Of a stretch of 64,000 bases of DNA, positions 37,530 to 46,306 are shown one piece after another. How positions within the stretch are numbered: the first letter of the stretch is position 1; every line of letters begins with the position of its first letter. This stretch comes from Intestinirhabdus alba. GTDB taxonomy: Bacteria > Pseudomonadota > Gammaproteobacteria > Enterobacterales > Enterobacteriaceae. The DNA is taken from the NCBI RefSeq assembly GCF_009711095.1, contig NZ_WMJZ01000001.1, positions 275,870-339,869 on the forward strand, written 5' to 3'. The notes under the pieces are model-generated. The model made no database searches. It was not told the DNA's origin and saw only the letters and a list, made by a program, of their open reading frames with translations. A program made the translations under genes and the position numbers.

Positions 37530-38103
37530 ATTCCTACCTCATGACGATTCAGATGAGCGAAGGTGATTATTTTTATCTTTTAAGTAACATTTTACACACT
37601 ATTGTTAATCAGAGGTTATGGCTAAACGGGGGGGAATTTTATCGTAAAAAATATCAATTTACGATCTTTATACCTTATTGTATTCAAAAATTAGTGTTTT
37701 ATACTGGATTCTTGGGGTGTAGCCAAGTAACTCGTCGTAAAAAAAGTAGCAGCCTTTTATGTGAGAAATTTAATATTGAATTTGATTTATGGTCGTTTTC
37801 AGGTTTGTCAGTTTTAGAAAAGATATGTAGTATTACCCCCGAGCTAATAACTGTTCGCGACTAGCATAAATTGATCTGGATAACGCTATTCAGGTTTTGC
37901 TGGCGTTTATTACTCCATGACTACCGCGTCAGGGATGAGTTTGGAAACGCTATCTGAAATATGAATTCCGAATGGCGGAGGGGGTGGGAAATACAGGTGA
38001 GCTGTTTTTCTATTTCCGTCAATGTACGGAAAGGGATGCGTTTGGTTTGTAAAAAACACTTAATTGGCAATGGGTAAATATAACCCTTATTAAAGGAAAA
38101 GAA
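37530..38103. promoter_or_regulatory. AT-rich fimbrial switch region with two GATC sites
   Basis: This 574-base region between the PapI-like gene and the major subunit is strongly AT-rich. It contains ACGATC at 37661-37666 and TTGATC at 37871-37876. ACGATC is the sequence at which PapI-Lrp acts in pap. The spacing (210 bases) is larger than the 102 bases of pap. A 107-codon open frame at 37541-37864 is present but does not look like a protein. A good ribosome-binding site (AAAGGAAAAG) precedes 38104. Confidence 0.5.
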
Positions 38104-38649
38104 ATGAAACTGAATAAAATTATGCTGGCGGCATCTGTAGTGATGGGCCTTGCTTCTTTTGCGCATGCGGAAGATCCCGCTCCGGTGACGATTCCGCCCG
38201 ATCAGGGGCATGGCATCGTGAATTTCCACGGTACGGTTATTGATGCGCCTTGCTCCGTCAATCCTGATTCCGACGGCCAGACCGTTGAGCTGGGGCAGAT
38301 TTCAAACGTCCTTCTGGATAACGGCGGCAGCTCTGCGCCGAAGACTTTCCAGATTCAGCTGGAAAACTGCTCCCTGAGCGTGGCTAAAGGCGTGACCACT
38401 ACCTTTACCGGCGCGGAAGGCCAAAAGGGCAAACTGGGTATCACCGGTGACGTAAAAGGCGCGGGTATTGTGCTGACCGATGGCACCGGCAAGGCCATTG
38501 AACTGGGTAAACCGACAGCGGCTCAACAGCTGGCGGCAGGCGAAAAGGCGGCGACGCTGGAATTTTCCGCCTATCTGCAGGGGGATGGAGCCGCCGTTAA
38601 TCCGGGTGAATTCAATAGTATCGCCAACTTTATGCTGAGCTATCAGTAA
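38104..38649 (+). CDS. Major fimbrial subunit (MrpA/PapA-like)
   Basis: This 181-residue pilin has a signal peptide cut near AHA-ED (residue 22). The mature part shows the Pap/Mrp pilin pattern: GHGIVNFHGTVIDAPCSVNP, then the second Cys of the disulfide in FQIQLENCSLS. It ends FNSIANFMLSYQ, the C-terminal beta strand with penultimate Tyr recognised by the chaperone. Its place first in the operon, after a strong ribosome-binding site, fits the shaft subunit. The operon order that follows matches mrp of Proteus mirabilis. Confidence 0.92.
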   Translation: MKLNKIMLAASVVMGLASFAHAEDPAPVTIPPDQGHGIVNFHGTVIDAPCSVNPDSDGQTVELGQISNVLLDNGGSSAPKTFQIQLENCSLSVAKGVTTTFTGAEGQKGKLGITGDVKGAGIVLTDGTGKAIELGKPTAAQQLAAGEKAATLEFSAYLQGDGAAVNPGEFNSIANFMLSYQ

Positions 38650-38704
38650 GATGTACGCCCCGCGCACGACGGCGCGCGGGGGATCTGTGCGCCGGAGAAC
38701 CGCC

Positions 38705-39247
38705 GTGATAAGTCGACTCCTTTTTTCTCTACCGCTCGTTCTGCTCGTACTTCTGTACAGTGAGGTTGGCCTGGCCGGCTCGCCGGATCGCGGTCACGGG
38801 CGCGTCAACGTGCAGGGAAGCGTTATCGAGACGCCCTGCGCTATTGATACGCAGAGTCGCGATCAGACGGTGGATATGGGAACAATTCCGGTCAGCACAA
38901 TCGTCCGCGACGGCAAGGGTGCCTCTCGCGCGTTCAGCATTCGGCTGATTCACTGCCATCTTGCCCGCCTGAACGCCGCGCTACCCGACTGGCGTTATTT
39001 TCGCGTGATGTTCGATGGGCCTGATGACGGCGGCTGGTTCGGCCTCGGCGGCAGTGCGAGGGGCGTGGCGCTGCAGGTAGAGGACGCGCGCGGCAATCTC
39101 GCCCGGCCAGGCGAACCCCTGCCGCCCGGTGCGCTGAGCGGGGCGTCGCAGCAGTTGGACTATACGCTGCGTCTGGTCAGCAACGGCCAGCTGCCCCGTA
39201 CCGGCAATTTTCGTACGGCGCTGCGTTTTCAGATTGATTACTACTGA
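38705..39247 (+). CDS. PapH/MrpB-like fimbrial anchor/terminator subunit
   Basis: This 180-residue pilin-like protein begins with GTG at 38705 in my view: a GGAGA site lies 6 bases upstream and the signal peptide then starts normally (ISRLLFSLPLVLLVLLYSEV). An ATG at 38651 in the same frame would add 18 basic residues and lacks a ribosome-binding site. Motifs are GHGRVNVQGSVIETPCAIDT, a second Cys in RLIHCHLARL, and the ending LRFQIDYY. Position between the major pilin and the usher corresponds to PapH, which stops assembly and anchors the fibre. Confidence 0.88.
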   Translation: MISRLLFSLPLVLLVLLYSEVGLAGSPDRGHGRVNVQGSVIETPCAIDTQSRDQTVDMGTIPVSTIVRDGKGASRAFSIRLIHCHLARLNAALPDWRYFRVMFDGPDDGGWFGLGGSARGVALQVEDARGNLARPGEPLPPGALSGASQQLDYTLRLVSNGQLPRTGNFRTALRFQIDYY

Positions 39248-39323
39248 TTAACGTTGTCCGGCGATCCGCCGGGGCGTAGAGCCAGGACACATTATCTTTT
39301 CAGCTACTCCGGAATAAAGATTT

Positions 39324-41885
39324 ATGGTGATGTCTACACTAGCGCCAGGCCGTACTCTGAAGCCGCACAAACTGGCCGTTCTGCTGTCTCTGGCGCTGCT
39401 GGGACTGCCGCTCTGCGCCGTGGCCGACGAGATCGAATTTAATACGGACATTCTGGATGTGCATGACAAAACCAATATCGATCTGAGTCGTTTTTCCCGG
39501 GCGGGCTATATCATGCCGGGGATATATGTGATGTCCCTGCGGGTCAATAATAAAGATGAAATTCCCGATCAGAATATTGAGTGGCTGGCACCGGAGAGCG
39601 ATCCCAAAAGCAGTATTCCCTGCCTGACGCCGAGGCTGGTGGATATGCTGGGCCTGAAGGACGAGGTCCGTTCCGATCTGCGCTGGCTGCATGATGGGCG
39701 CTGCCTCGATCCGGACAGCCTGTCGGGGATCGGGGTGAGGGGCGATCTGGGAAGCAGCACGCTCTATCTGAATATCCCCCAGAGCGACCTCGTCTACCGG
39801 GCACCGAACTGGGATCCGCCGTCACAGTGGGATGAGGGAATTCCGGGCGTGCTGTTTGACTATTACGTTGACGCCCAGACCCGGCACGAACAGCGCGGGG
39901 GCGACAGCCAGTCGCTGAACGGCAACGGTACGGCCGGGATTAACGTTGGACCGTGGCGGCTGCGCGCCGACTGGCAGGCGAGCGTCCGCCGCGGTCAGGG
40001 AAGCCGCGAAAAGCGCTGGGACTGGAATCGATATTACGCCTGGCGCGCGTTGCCCGCCCTGGGGGCGAAGCTAACCCTCGGCGAAAGCGCCCTCTATTCC
40101 GATATTTTTGACAGCTTTCGTTTTAGCGGAATCAGCCTGCAGTCGGATGACCGTATGTTGCCGCCGAACCTGCGCGGCTATGCGCCGGAAATTACCGGGG
40201 TGGCGAAAACCAACGCCAAAGTGATTATCAGCCAGCAGGGGCGCGTGATCCAGGAAACCCAGGTGGCGGCCGGGCCGTTTCGTATTCAGGATCTGAATGA
40301 CATGGTCAGCGGCACGCTGGACGTGCGGGTGGAGGAGCAGAACGGCACCGTGCAGCAGTTTACGGTCAATACCGCCTCCGTTCCGTATCTGACCCGACCG
40401 GGGCAAATACGCTATAAGCTGGCCAGCGGCCGGCCTTCCGACGCGCAGCACCATACCGACGGGCCCATGTTCGCCACCGGCGAGTTCTCCTGGGGGGTGA
40501 ACAACGGCTGGTCGCTGTACGGCGGCGGCGTAGGGAGCGCTGAGTACGATGCGCTGGCCCTGGGGGTAGGGCGGGATCTGCTGATGTTCGGTGCCGTTTC
40601 GTTTGATATGACCAGCTCCCGGGCCAGCCTGCCCTATGAAAGCGATGGGCGGCGGGGTAACTCCTGGCGCTTGAGCTACTCCAAGCGCTTTGACTCCACC
40701 GGCAGCCAGGTGACGTTCGCCGGCTATCGCTTCTCGCAGCAGAACTTTATGAGCATGGGCGAATACCTCGACGCGCGGCGTTACGGCGAGCGGGAAGGCT
40801 CCAGTAAGGAGCTTTACACCATTACCTTTAATCAGCAGTTGGCCGACTGGGGAGCGGATGTCTATCTCAACTACAGCCACCAGACCTACTGGGATCGGCC
40901 GACAAACAACCGCTACACCCTGACGATGTCGCGCTATTTTGATATCGGCCATATTCGCAACATTAGCCTGTCGGCTACCGCCTACCGCAGCCGCTATTAC
41001 CAGATGGATGATAAAGGGGTGTATCTGTCGGTTTCCCTGCCCTGGGGCGGTACGGGATCGCTAAGTTACAACGCCACGATTAATCAGGGAGGCAACACGC
41101 ACCAGCTGAGCTATTACGATCGCGCGGGTGACCATGATTATTATCAGATAAGCAGCGGACTGTCGCACGGAGACAGCATGGCGTCCGGCTACTGGACCCA
41201 CGAAGGGGACAGGGTGACGACCAACCTGAACGCCAGCTATCAGAGCGGCAGCTATTCGGCGCTGAGCCTGAGCCTGCAGGGGGGGGCAACCGCAACGGCG
41301 AAGGGGGCCGCGCTGCACCGCAGCGGCTCTCAGGGCGGGACGCGAATGCTGCTGGATACCGGAGATGTGCCGGATATTCCGGTGAAGGGGTTCGGCAGCA
41401 GCGTGCTCACCAACCGTTTTGGCAAGGCGGTGGTTTCCGACGTCAACAGCTATTACCGCAGTCGGATGAGCATTGACCTTGACGCGCTGCCCGACAATGC
41501 CGAAGCCAGCAGGACGGTGGTACAGGATACCCTGACCGAAGGTGCCATCGGCTACCGGAAGTTTGACGTGGTGTCCGGAGCCAGGGCGATGGCGACTATC
41601 CGCCTGCCTGAGGGCGGCACGCCGCCGTTCGGCGCTGGCGTTGAGAACGGGCAGGGGCAGAATACCGGCGTGGTGGGGGATGAGGGCAACGTCTATCTGA
41701 GCGGCATCCATCCGGGCGATACCATGCGGGTGACGTGGGGCGTCGACGGGCGCTGCATGATTACGCTGCCCGATAGCCTGCCGACGGATCTTACTCACGG
41801 GCTGCTGCTGCCGTGTACGCCGGTGTCGTCTGCGGCCCTCAAAAAAGATGTCAGAAACAAACTACAAGCACAGGTAAAAGAATGA
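39324..41885 (+). CDS. Fimbrial outer-membrane usher (PapC/MrpC-like)
   Basis: This 853-residue usher forms the outer-membrane pore through which chaperone-subunit complexes are assembled. A signal peptide (about 1-35, LAVLLSLALLGLPLCAVA) is followed by the N-terminal domain IEFNTDILDVHDKTNIDLSR. The 24-strand barrel, the plug (about residues 260-330 with PYLTRPGQIRYKLASGRP after it) and two C-terminal domains follow. A C-terminal Cys pair (CMITLPDS and LLLPCTP) is present. The stop overlaps the chaperone start (ATGATGA). Confidence 0.95.
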   Translation: MVMSTLAPGRTLKPHKLAVLLSLALLGLPLCAVADEIEFNTDILDVHDKTNIDLSRFSRAGYIMPGIYVMSLRVNNKDEIPDQNIEWLAPESDPKSSIPCLTPRLVDMLGLKDEVRSDLRWLHDGRCLDPDSLSGIGVRGDLGSSTLYLNIPQSDLVYRAPNWDPPSQWDEGIPGVLFDYYVDAQTRHEQRGGDSQSLNGNGTAGINVGPWRLRADWQASVRRGQGSREKRWDWNRYYAWRALPALGAKLTLGESALYSDIFDSFRFSGISLQSDDRMLPPNLRGYAPEITGVAKTNAKVIISQQGRVIQETQVAAGPFRIQDLNDMVSGTLDVRVEEQNGTVQQFTVNTASVPYLTRPGQIRYKLASGRPSDAQHHTDGPMFATGEFSWGVNNGWSLYGGGVGSAEYDALALGVGRDLLMFGAVSFDMTSSRASLPYESDGRRGNSWRLSYSKRFDSTGSQVTFAGYRFSQQNFMSMGEYLDARRYGEREGSSKELYTITFNQQLADWGADVYLNYSHQTYWDRPTNNRYTLTMSRYFDIGHIRNISLSATAYRSRYYQMDDKGVYLSVSLPWGGTGSLSYNATINQGGNTHQLSYYDRAGDHDYYQISSGLSHGDSMASGYWTHEGDRVTTNLNASYQSGSYSALSLSLQGGATATAKGAALHRSGSQGGTRMLLDTGDVPDIPVKGFGSSVLTNRFGKAVVSDVNSYYRSRMSIDLDALPDNAEASRTVVQDTLTEGAIGYRKFDVVSGARAMATIRLPEGGTPPFGAGVENGQGQNTGVVGDEGNVYLSGIHPGDTMRVTWGVDGRCMITLPDSLPTDLTHGLLLPCTPVSSAALKKDVRNKLQAQVKE

Positions 41886-42631
41886 TGAACCACAAAATAA
41901 TCCTGACGGCTGGCGCGGGTGCGCTGCTCTGTACGCTGAGTACGTCGGCCCTGGCGGCTATCGCGCTGGACCGGACCCGCGTCGTGGTGGAAGGTGGAGA
42001 AAAATCGGTCAGTCTGTCGGTGAGCAATGAGAACAAGCAGCTGCCGTATCTGGCCCAGGGCTGGATCGAGGATGAACAGGGCCGCAAGATTACCCACCCG
42101 ATGACGGTTCTGCCGCCGGTGCAGCGCATTGAGCCGGGGGCCAGGAGCCAGGTACGCATTCAGACGCTACCGGATATCGGCACGCTACCGCAGGATCGCG
42201 AATCGCTGTACTACTTTAACCTGCGGGAAATTCCGCCACGCTCCACGAAACCAAATACGCTACAGCTGGCGCTGCAGACGCGGATTAAGCTCTTTTTCCG
42301 TCCGAAGGCGCTGATACCGGCAAAGTCAGACACCCCGTGGCAGGAGCGCGTGACGCTCACCCGCAGCGGCGAGCGCTGGCTGGTAAACAACCCGACGCCC
42401 TATTACGTCACGCTGGTGGATGGCAGCACGCGCCCCGGCGGCCAGCCGGTCAAAGGCTTTAAGCCGCTTATGCTGGCACCGCGGGAGCAGCATGCTGCGC
42501 TGAGCGTGAACGCCGCAGCGCTGGGAAACAGTCCGGTGCTCACCTATATCAACGACTACGGCGGCCGTCCGCAGCTGAAGTTTACCTGCTCTGGCAACGC
42601 CTGCACGGCTTCGCCGGTGCGCAGCCGCTGA
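41882..42631 (+). CDS. Periplasmic fimbrial chaperone (PapD/MrpD-like)
   Basis: This 249-residue chaperone folds fimbrial subunits by donor-strand complementation. I start it at 41882 (MMNHKIILTAGAGALLCTLS), where ATGATGA overlaps the usher stop; a longer frame upstream lies within the usher gene. After a signal peptide ending ALAA, mature features are IALDRTRVVVEGGEKSVSLS, YLAQGWIEDEQGRK and the G1 edge LYYFNLREIPPR with alternating hydrophobics. The domain-2 strand RLTRSGERWLVNNPTPYYVT-like sequence (residues about 157-176) carries the conserved NPTPYY. Confidence 0.95.
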   Translation: MMNHKIILTAGAGALLCTLSTSALAAIALDRTRVVVEGGEKSVSLSVSNENKQLPYLAQGWIEDEQGRKITHPMTVLPPVQRIEPGARSQVRIQTLPDIGTLPQDRESLYYFNLREIPPRSTKPNTLQLALQTRIKLFFRPKALIPAKSDTPWQERVTLTRSGERWLVNNPTPYYVTLVDGSTRPGGQPVKGFKPLMLAPREQHAALSVNAAALGNSPVLTYINDYGGRPQLKFTCSGNACTASPVRSR

Positions 42632-42656
42632 CCTGCCCGTGCCGTGGAGGTAAATA

Positions 42657-43241
42657 ATGAACCACAAAATAGTGTGGCGTCTGGGCGGGTCGCTACTGGC
42701 ACTGGTCGCCTGCGGAGCGCAGGCCGCGACGCCGTCGGAGGTGGACGGTGAAACGGGTGTGCTCCAGGTAGTCGGTAGCCTGACCGAGAGTCCGTGTCGG
42801 CTGGAAATGTCCTCGGCCTGGCAGATTGTCGATATGGGCAATATCCCGACGCGGCGGCTGCAGCATCCCGGCGAGCGGGGAAGGCCGGTTCCTCTGCGGC
42901 TGCGGCTGCGTGACTGCATCGCCGCCCCGGCGCATAACCGGGACGAACGCTCTGACAATCTGCTGTGGAGCGACGATGAGCCGGCCGTGTCGGTTCATTT
43001 CACCGCCGCCACCGATCCGGACAATCCGCATTTACTGGCGGTGCACGGCGTTTCCGGACTGGCGCTGCGCCTGAAGGACGCCGATGGCCGGGATGTCTCT
43101 CTCGATGAGAACGCCGCGCCGCTGCTGCTGAGTCCGGGGCAGGACACGCTCAGCTATACGTTGACGACGGAGCGAACCGCAGCGCCTCTGCGGGTCGGGC
43201 CGTGGCATACGCTGCTGAATGTCGATCTGGAGTATGACTGA
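42657..43241 (+). CDS. Minor fimbrial subunit 1
   Basis: This 194-residue pilin-like protein has a signal peptide ending near CGAQAA and a pilin domain with VLQVVGSLTESPCRLEMSSA and a second Cys in LRLRDCIAAP. It ends WHTLLNVDLEYD, close to the usual chaperone-recognition strand. A charged insertion (HNRDERSDNLLWSDDE) lengthens the middle. A GGAGG site lies upstream. Its start (ATGAACCACAAAATA) nearly repeats the start of the chaperone gene, a small local duplication. Position after the chaperone suggests a tip-fibre or adaptor subunit (MrpE/PapJ-like). Confidence 0.85.
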   Translation: MNHKIVWRLGGSLLALVACGAQAATPSEVDGETGVLQVVGSLTESPCRLEMSSAWQIVDMGNIPTRRLQHPGERGRPVPLRLRLRDCIAAPAHNRDERSDNLLWSDDEPAVSVHFTAATDPDNPHLLAVHGVSGLALRLKDADGRDVSLDENAAPLLLSPGQDTLSYTLTTERTAAPLRVGPWHTLLNVDLEYD

Positions 43242-43738
43242 TGAACGCGCTGCCCGTGCGCGTCCTGGCGCTGCCCTTGCTCCTGCTGCTATTTTCCGGC
43301 GGCCCGGCGCAGGCCGGTACGATTGCAGCCACGCTGACGGTGAAGGTCACCGTTAACGCGCCGCCCTGTAACATTAATGACGGGAGAGCGATTACGGTGG
43401 ATTTCGGCGATGAGGTGATGACCAGCAAAGTGGAGAGCGGGATTTACAGTCAGAACGTGGATTATATCCTCGACTGCGCCGGCGCTGCGGCGGATACCTT
43501 GAATATGACCATCGGCGGCGTCGGGGCCGGGTTTGATGCCACGGTGCTGCAGGCCAGTCAGCCGGATCTGGGGATCAGGCTGTCTGGCGACGGGAAGGTC
43601 ATACCGCTGAACACGCCGCTGGCCATCCGCCGTAGCGCGCCGCCGGTGCTGCGGGCGCAGCTGGTGAAGGCACCGGGAGGCTCGCTGACGGCCGGAGCGT
43701 TTAGCGCTTCGGCCACGCTAACCGTAGCCTATCAGTAA
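43241..43738 (+). CDS. Minor fimbrial subunit 2 (MrpF/PapE-like)
   Basis: This 165-residue pilin has a signal peptide ending GPAQA and the PapE/F-like start VKVTVNAPPCNINDGRAITV. The second Cys is in VDYILDCAGAA. It ends FSASATLTVAYQ, the typical C-terminal beta strand. Its first base overlaps the stop of the previous gene (TGATG), so translation is coupled. It is clearly paralogous to the next gene. Confidence 0.88.
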   Translation: MNALPVRVLALPLLLLLFSGGPAQAGTIAATLTVKVTVNAPPCNINDGRAITVDFGDEVMTSKVESGIYSQNVDYILDCAGAAADTLNMTIGGVGAGFDATVLQASQPDLGIRLSGDGKVIPLNTPLAIRRSAPPVLRAQLVKAPGGSLTAGAFSASATLTVAYQ

Positions 43739-43750
43739 GGAGATAAAACG

Positions 43751-44254
43751 ATGAGGCGTTATTGCGGCGTCCTGGCGATCGCGACGGGCTGGGTTCTGTT
43801 CTGTCTGCGACCCGCTTTAGCCACTAATCTGACCACAGAGATGGCCTTTAAAGGAACTCTGATAGACCCGCCGCCCTGCGCGATTAACGGCGGGCAGCCG
43901 GTGGCGGTGGACTTTGGCCGCCGCGTTGGCGTCAACAGGGTAGATGGTCGCCGCTACATTCAGCCGGTGGAGTACCACCTGATCTGCTATCCCGACAGCC
44001 CCCGGAGCGGGTTGAATATTGTGATGACCACTACCGCTCCGGCGGCGTTTGACGCCTCGGCGGTGCAGAGCTCGGTCGACGGGCTGGCGATTCGCGTGCT
44101 GGTGGAGGGCGAACCGATTACTTTTGGTAAGCCGATTGCGGTGAGTGTGGATCACCCGCCGGTGATGCAGGCGGTGCCGGTGAAGGCGGCGGGAGTCGCC
44201 CTGGAAGAGGGATTGTTCAGCGCAACGGCCACCCTGCAGGTTATTTATCAGTGA
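43751..44254 (+). CDS. Minor fimbrial subunit 3 (MrpG/PapF-like)
   Basis: This 167-residue pilin is a tandem paralogue of the preceding subunit: signal peptide ending PALA, then FKGTLIDPPPCAINGGQPVA, Cys in VEYHLICYPD and the ending FSATATLQVIYQ. The shared pattern PPC-IN-G-V-VDFG in both genes shows duplication and divergence. AAGGAGATAAAACG upstream is a strong ribosome-binding site. Confidence 0.88.
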   Translation: MRRYCGVLAIATGWVLFCLRPALATNLTTEMAFKGTLIDPPPCAINGGQPVAVDFGRRVGVNRVDGRRYIQPVEYHLICYPDSPRSGLNIVMTTTAPAAFDASAVQSSVDGLAIRVLVEGEPITFGKPIAVSVDHPPVMQAVPVKAAGVALEEGLFSATATLQVIYQ

Positions 44255-44264
44255 GAGGGGAAAT

Positions 44265-44789
44265 ATGAGGCGACTGCACTGGCTGGGCGTGCTGGCGATG
44301 ACGTTTACGCTGCCAGGGATGGCCGCTGAGGATAACGTAACCTTTGGCGGCACCCTGGTGGCGGATCCGTGTACGATCCCGCCGGGAGAAGAGACCATCG
44401 GGCTGGAGTTTGGCAGCGTGATAGACAAAGCGCTGTATGCCGACACGCGAACGAAGGGCGTGCCCTTTACGCTGCATCTGACGGAGTGCGATCCGTCGCT
44501 GGCGAACACCCTGAGCGTGACCTTCAGCGGCACGCCGGCGACCGGTCTGCCGGGGCTGCTGGCCCTCGATGCCGGCAGCACGGCAAAAGGCATTGCGATA
44601 GGGCTGGAGGCGATGGACGGCACGCCGCTGGCGCTGGAGAAGGCGGGGGCGGCGACGCAACTGGTCACCGGAGAGATGCAGCTACGGTGGCGGGCCTACG
44701 TGCAGGGCGAGCCGCAGGCGCTGGCGACCCGGGGGATCGTACCGGGGGAATTTTCGGCGACGGCCACCTTCCGGCTGGATTATGAATAG
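44265..44789 (+). CDS. Minor fimbrial subunit 4 (PapK-like adaptor)
   Basis: This 174-residue pilin has a signal peptide ending GMAA, then EDNVTFGGTLVADPCTIPPG, a second Cys in LHLTECDPSL and the ending FSATATFRLDYE. The sequence ADPCTIPPGEE with the following LEFGSVIDKALY resembles PapK/MrpG-type adaptors joining the tip adhesin to the fibre. It lies directly before the adhesin gene. Confidence 0.85.
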   Translation: MRRLHWLGVLAMTFTLPGMAAEDNVTFGGTLVADPCTIPPGEETIGLEFGSVIDKALYADTRTKGVPFTLHLTECDPSLANTLSVTFSGTPATGLPGLLALDAGSTAKGIAIGLEAMDGTPLALEKAGAATQLVTGEMQLRWRAYVQGEPQALATRGIVPGEFSATATFRLDYE

Positions 44790-44889
44790 GGGCAGAGCGT
44801 CCGGCGTAAGACGACGGACGCCGTAGGGGACGAGGCTGGCTTAGCTTCGGTTTATCTGCTTTACCATCACTCACACCACGGGAGCCGTG

Positions 44890-45717
44890 ATGAGAAAAAC
44901 AGGCCTTTGGTTATTGATTATTACGTTCTTCGGCGTCGGTAATACGTTTGCCTCGGTTGGTGTACCGATAGCAACACCGCCCATAAGATGGGACCCGCAG
45001 GCGGGCGGCTACTATTTTTCGATAGGTTCGATGGGGGGGACTTCCCCGGCGCAAAAAGAGCTTATTCCGCAGGGCGTTACCCAGTTTTGTATGGCTCCGG
45101 TAAAAGAGGGAAAATTTATTCCTTATCACGGTTACTGGGGGCAGGATCTTGAGTGCCTTAGCGTGGGTGATAGTCAGACCTGGGCTGAACTTTATCAACG
45201 TTATATAACTTATTATAGCAGTGTCGGTTTTGTGAGAATCAGGGTTGCTGAGCCCAATACCACGCCCCCTCCGGCGGCCGAACTCTGTTTTGAACCCGTT
45301 GCGATACGTGATATTTCCGATAGATCTCCCTATATCGGTCCCGATACGATTTGCATGCATCCAAACCCGTCAAACGTCACCTGCAGCTTCCTGAACGACG
45401 GGGCGGAGTTCGATTTCGGCAGCGTGAATTCAGGAGAGGGACAGACGGTAAGTAAAGATATCGGCGTTAACTGTACCGGCGATGTAAAGACCGTAATGGA
45501 GCTTAGTGGAGGCAAAGGGGCGATCGCGGTATTCAATGCCAGCGGCGAATCCTTTGACGTTCCGGTAGCGTTTGACGATCGCGATCTTAGCCAAAGCCTA
45601 CAACTTTCCATGCCTGCTGGCGATTCGCAGCACCACATTACGGCCCGGCTGCCGACCGGAACGCTACCGGCAGGGGATTTTTCCGGTACTGCCGTGCTGA
45701 TTATTAATCCGCTGTAG
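44890..45717 (+). CDS. Two-domain fimbrial tip adhesin (MrpH/PapG-position)
   Basis: This protein has 275 residues if started at the ATG at 44890; a GTG one codon earlier is also possible. A signal peptide (about 1-21) precedes an N-terminal receptor-binding-type domain to about residue 158, then a C-terminal pilin domain starting near SNVTCSFLNDGAEFDFGSVN and ending FSGTAVLIINPL. The length equals that of MrpH of Proteus mirabilis as I recall it. MrpH uses a His triad to bind zinc; this N-terminal domain has only one His (residue 80), so the metal site is not obvious and the ligand probably differs. The N-terminal half is less GC-rich than the rest of the operon. It is the last gene of the operon. 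Confidence 0.82.
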   Translation: MRKTGLWLLIITFFGVGNTFASVGVPIATPPIRWDPQAGGYYFSIGSMGGTSPAQKELIPQGVTQFCMAPVKEGKFIPYHGYWGQDLECLSVGDSQTWAELYQRYITYYSSVGFVRIRVAEPNTTPPPAAELCFEPVAIRDISDRSPYIGPDTICMHPNPSNVTCSFLNDGAEFDFGSVNSGEGQTVSKDIGVNCTGDVKTVMELSGGKGAIAVFNASGESFDVPVAFDDRDLSQSLQLSMPAGDSQHHITARLPTGTLPAGDFSGTAVLIINPL

Positions 45718-46057
45718 CAATATCACTCTTCGGAGGTCTGAGTACGGGCCTCCTTTCTGGCCGTCCGTTCAACGCAGCGCTCAATTCCCCCGCCGAAGCC
45801 TGAACAATTCCGCGCTGGCGCTCGCGCATCCTTTAGAAAACACGTAACCCGCGCGTGGTCCCGGTGCAAACTGTCCGCGCCAATGACGCCCGGTGGACCA
45901 GACGCTATGTTAAATATAAAGTGAAAATAAGGTAAATCGAAAACCAGTCAATTTTGCTTATGTAAAATATTTTTTAAATATCACCCCTCGGATCTCTGAC
46001 CAGGGACATCTATATGCACCAGGCCTGGCGACGACAGGACTTCACTTTCTGCCTGCA

Positions 46058-46192
46058 TATACCCGTCATACTTCAGGGTGCATGTGCGTTGGCTTTATTC
46101 GGCCCGGGGGCCTCACCCCTTCGGGGCCAGCCTGCGGCCGTTCAAAACGCGCAGCGTTTTGTCCTGCAACTTGAATTATTTAGGGAATATAT
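46058..46192 (-). repeat. Mosaic intergenic repeat, copy C (inverted)
   Basis: The element reads TATACCCGTCATACTTCAGG at one end and GAATTATTTAGGGAATATA at the other, the reverse complement order of copies A, B and D. It is a short copy, like copy B, on the other side of the fimbrial block. Confidence 0.85.
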
Positions 46193-46292
46193 CTTTTTTG
46201 AAACTTTATCGTTAATTAATTTAAACAAAAAAGTAACAATAAGGTTACCGTTATTGCCGGAATGCCAGTGTTGTTAAGGTGCTGGCTTGATT

Positions 46293-46306
46293 TTGATATA
46301 TATCAA
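46293..46306 (+). promoter_or_regulatory. FNR box upstream of cydA
   Basis: TTGATATATATCAA matches the FNR consensus TTGAT-N4-ATCAA exactly and is a perfect palindrome. It lies about 340 bases before the cydA start. FNR represses cydAB under full anaerobiosis in E. coli, so the role fits. Confidence 0.75.

Noticed and set aside
37541..37864. 107-codon plus-strand frame in the fimbrial control region
   Set aside because: It lies in AT-rich regulatory DNA, has no ribosome-binding site of note and no protein pattern; random open frame is likelier.
43241..44789. Phase-variable inverted repeats (invertible fimbrial promoter, fim type)
   Set aside because: No fimB/fimE-type recombinase gene and no paired short inverted repeats were seen around the pilin promoter; the PapI-like gene points to the methylation type instead.
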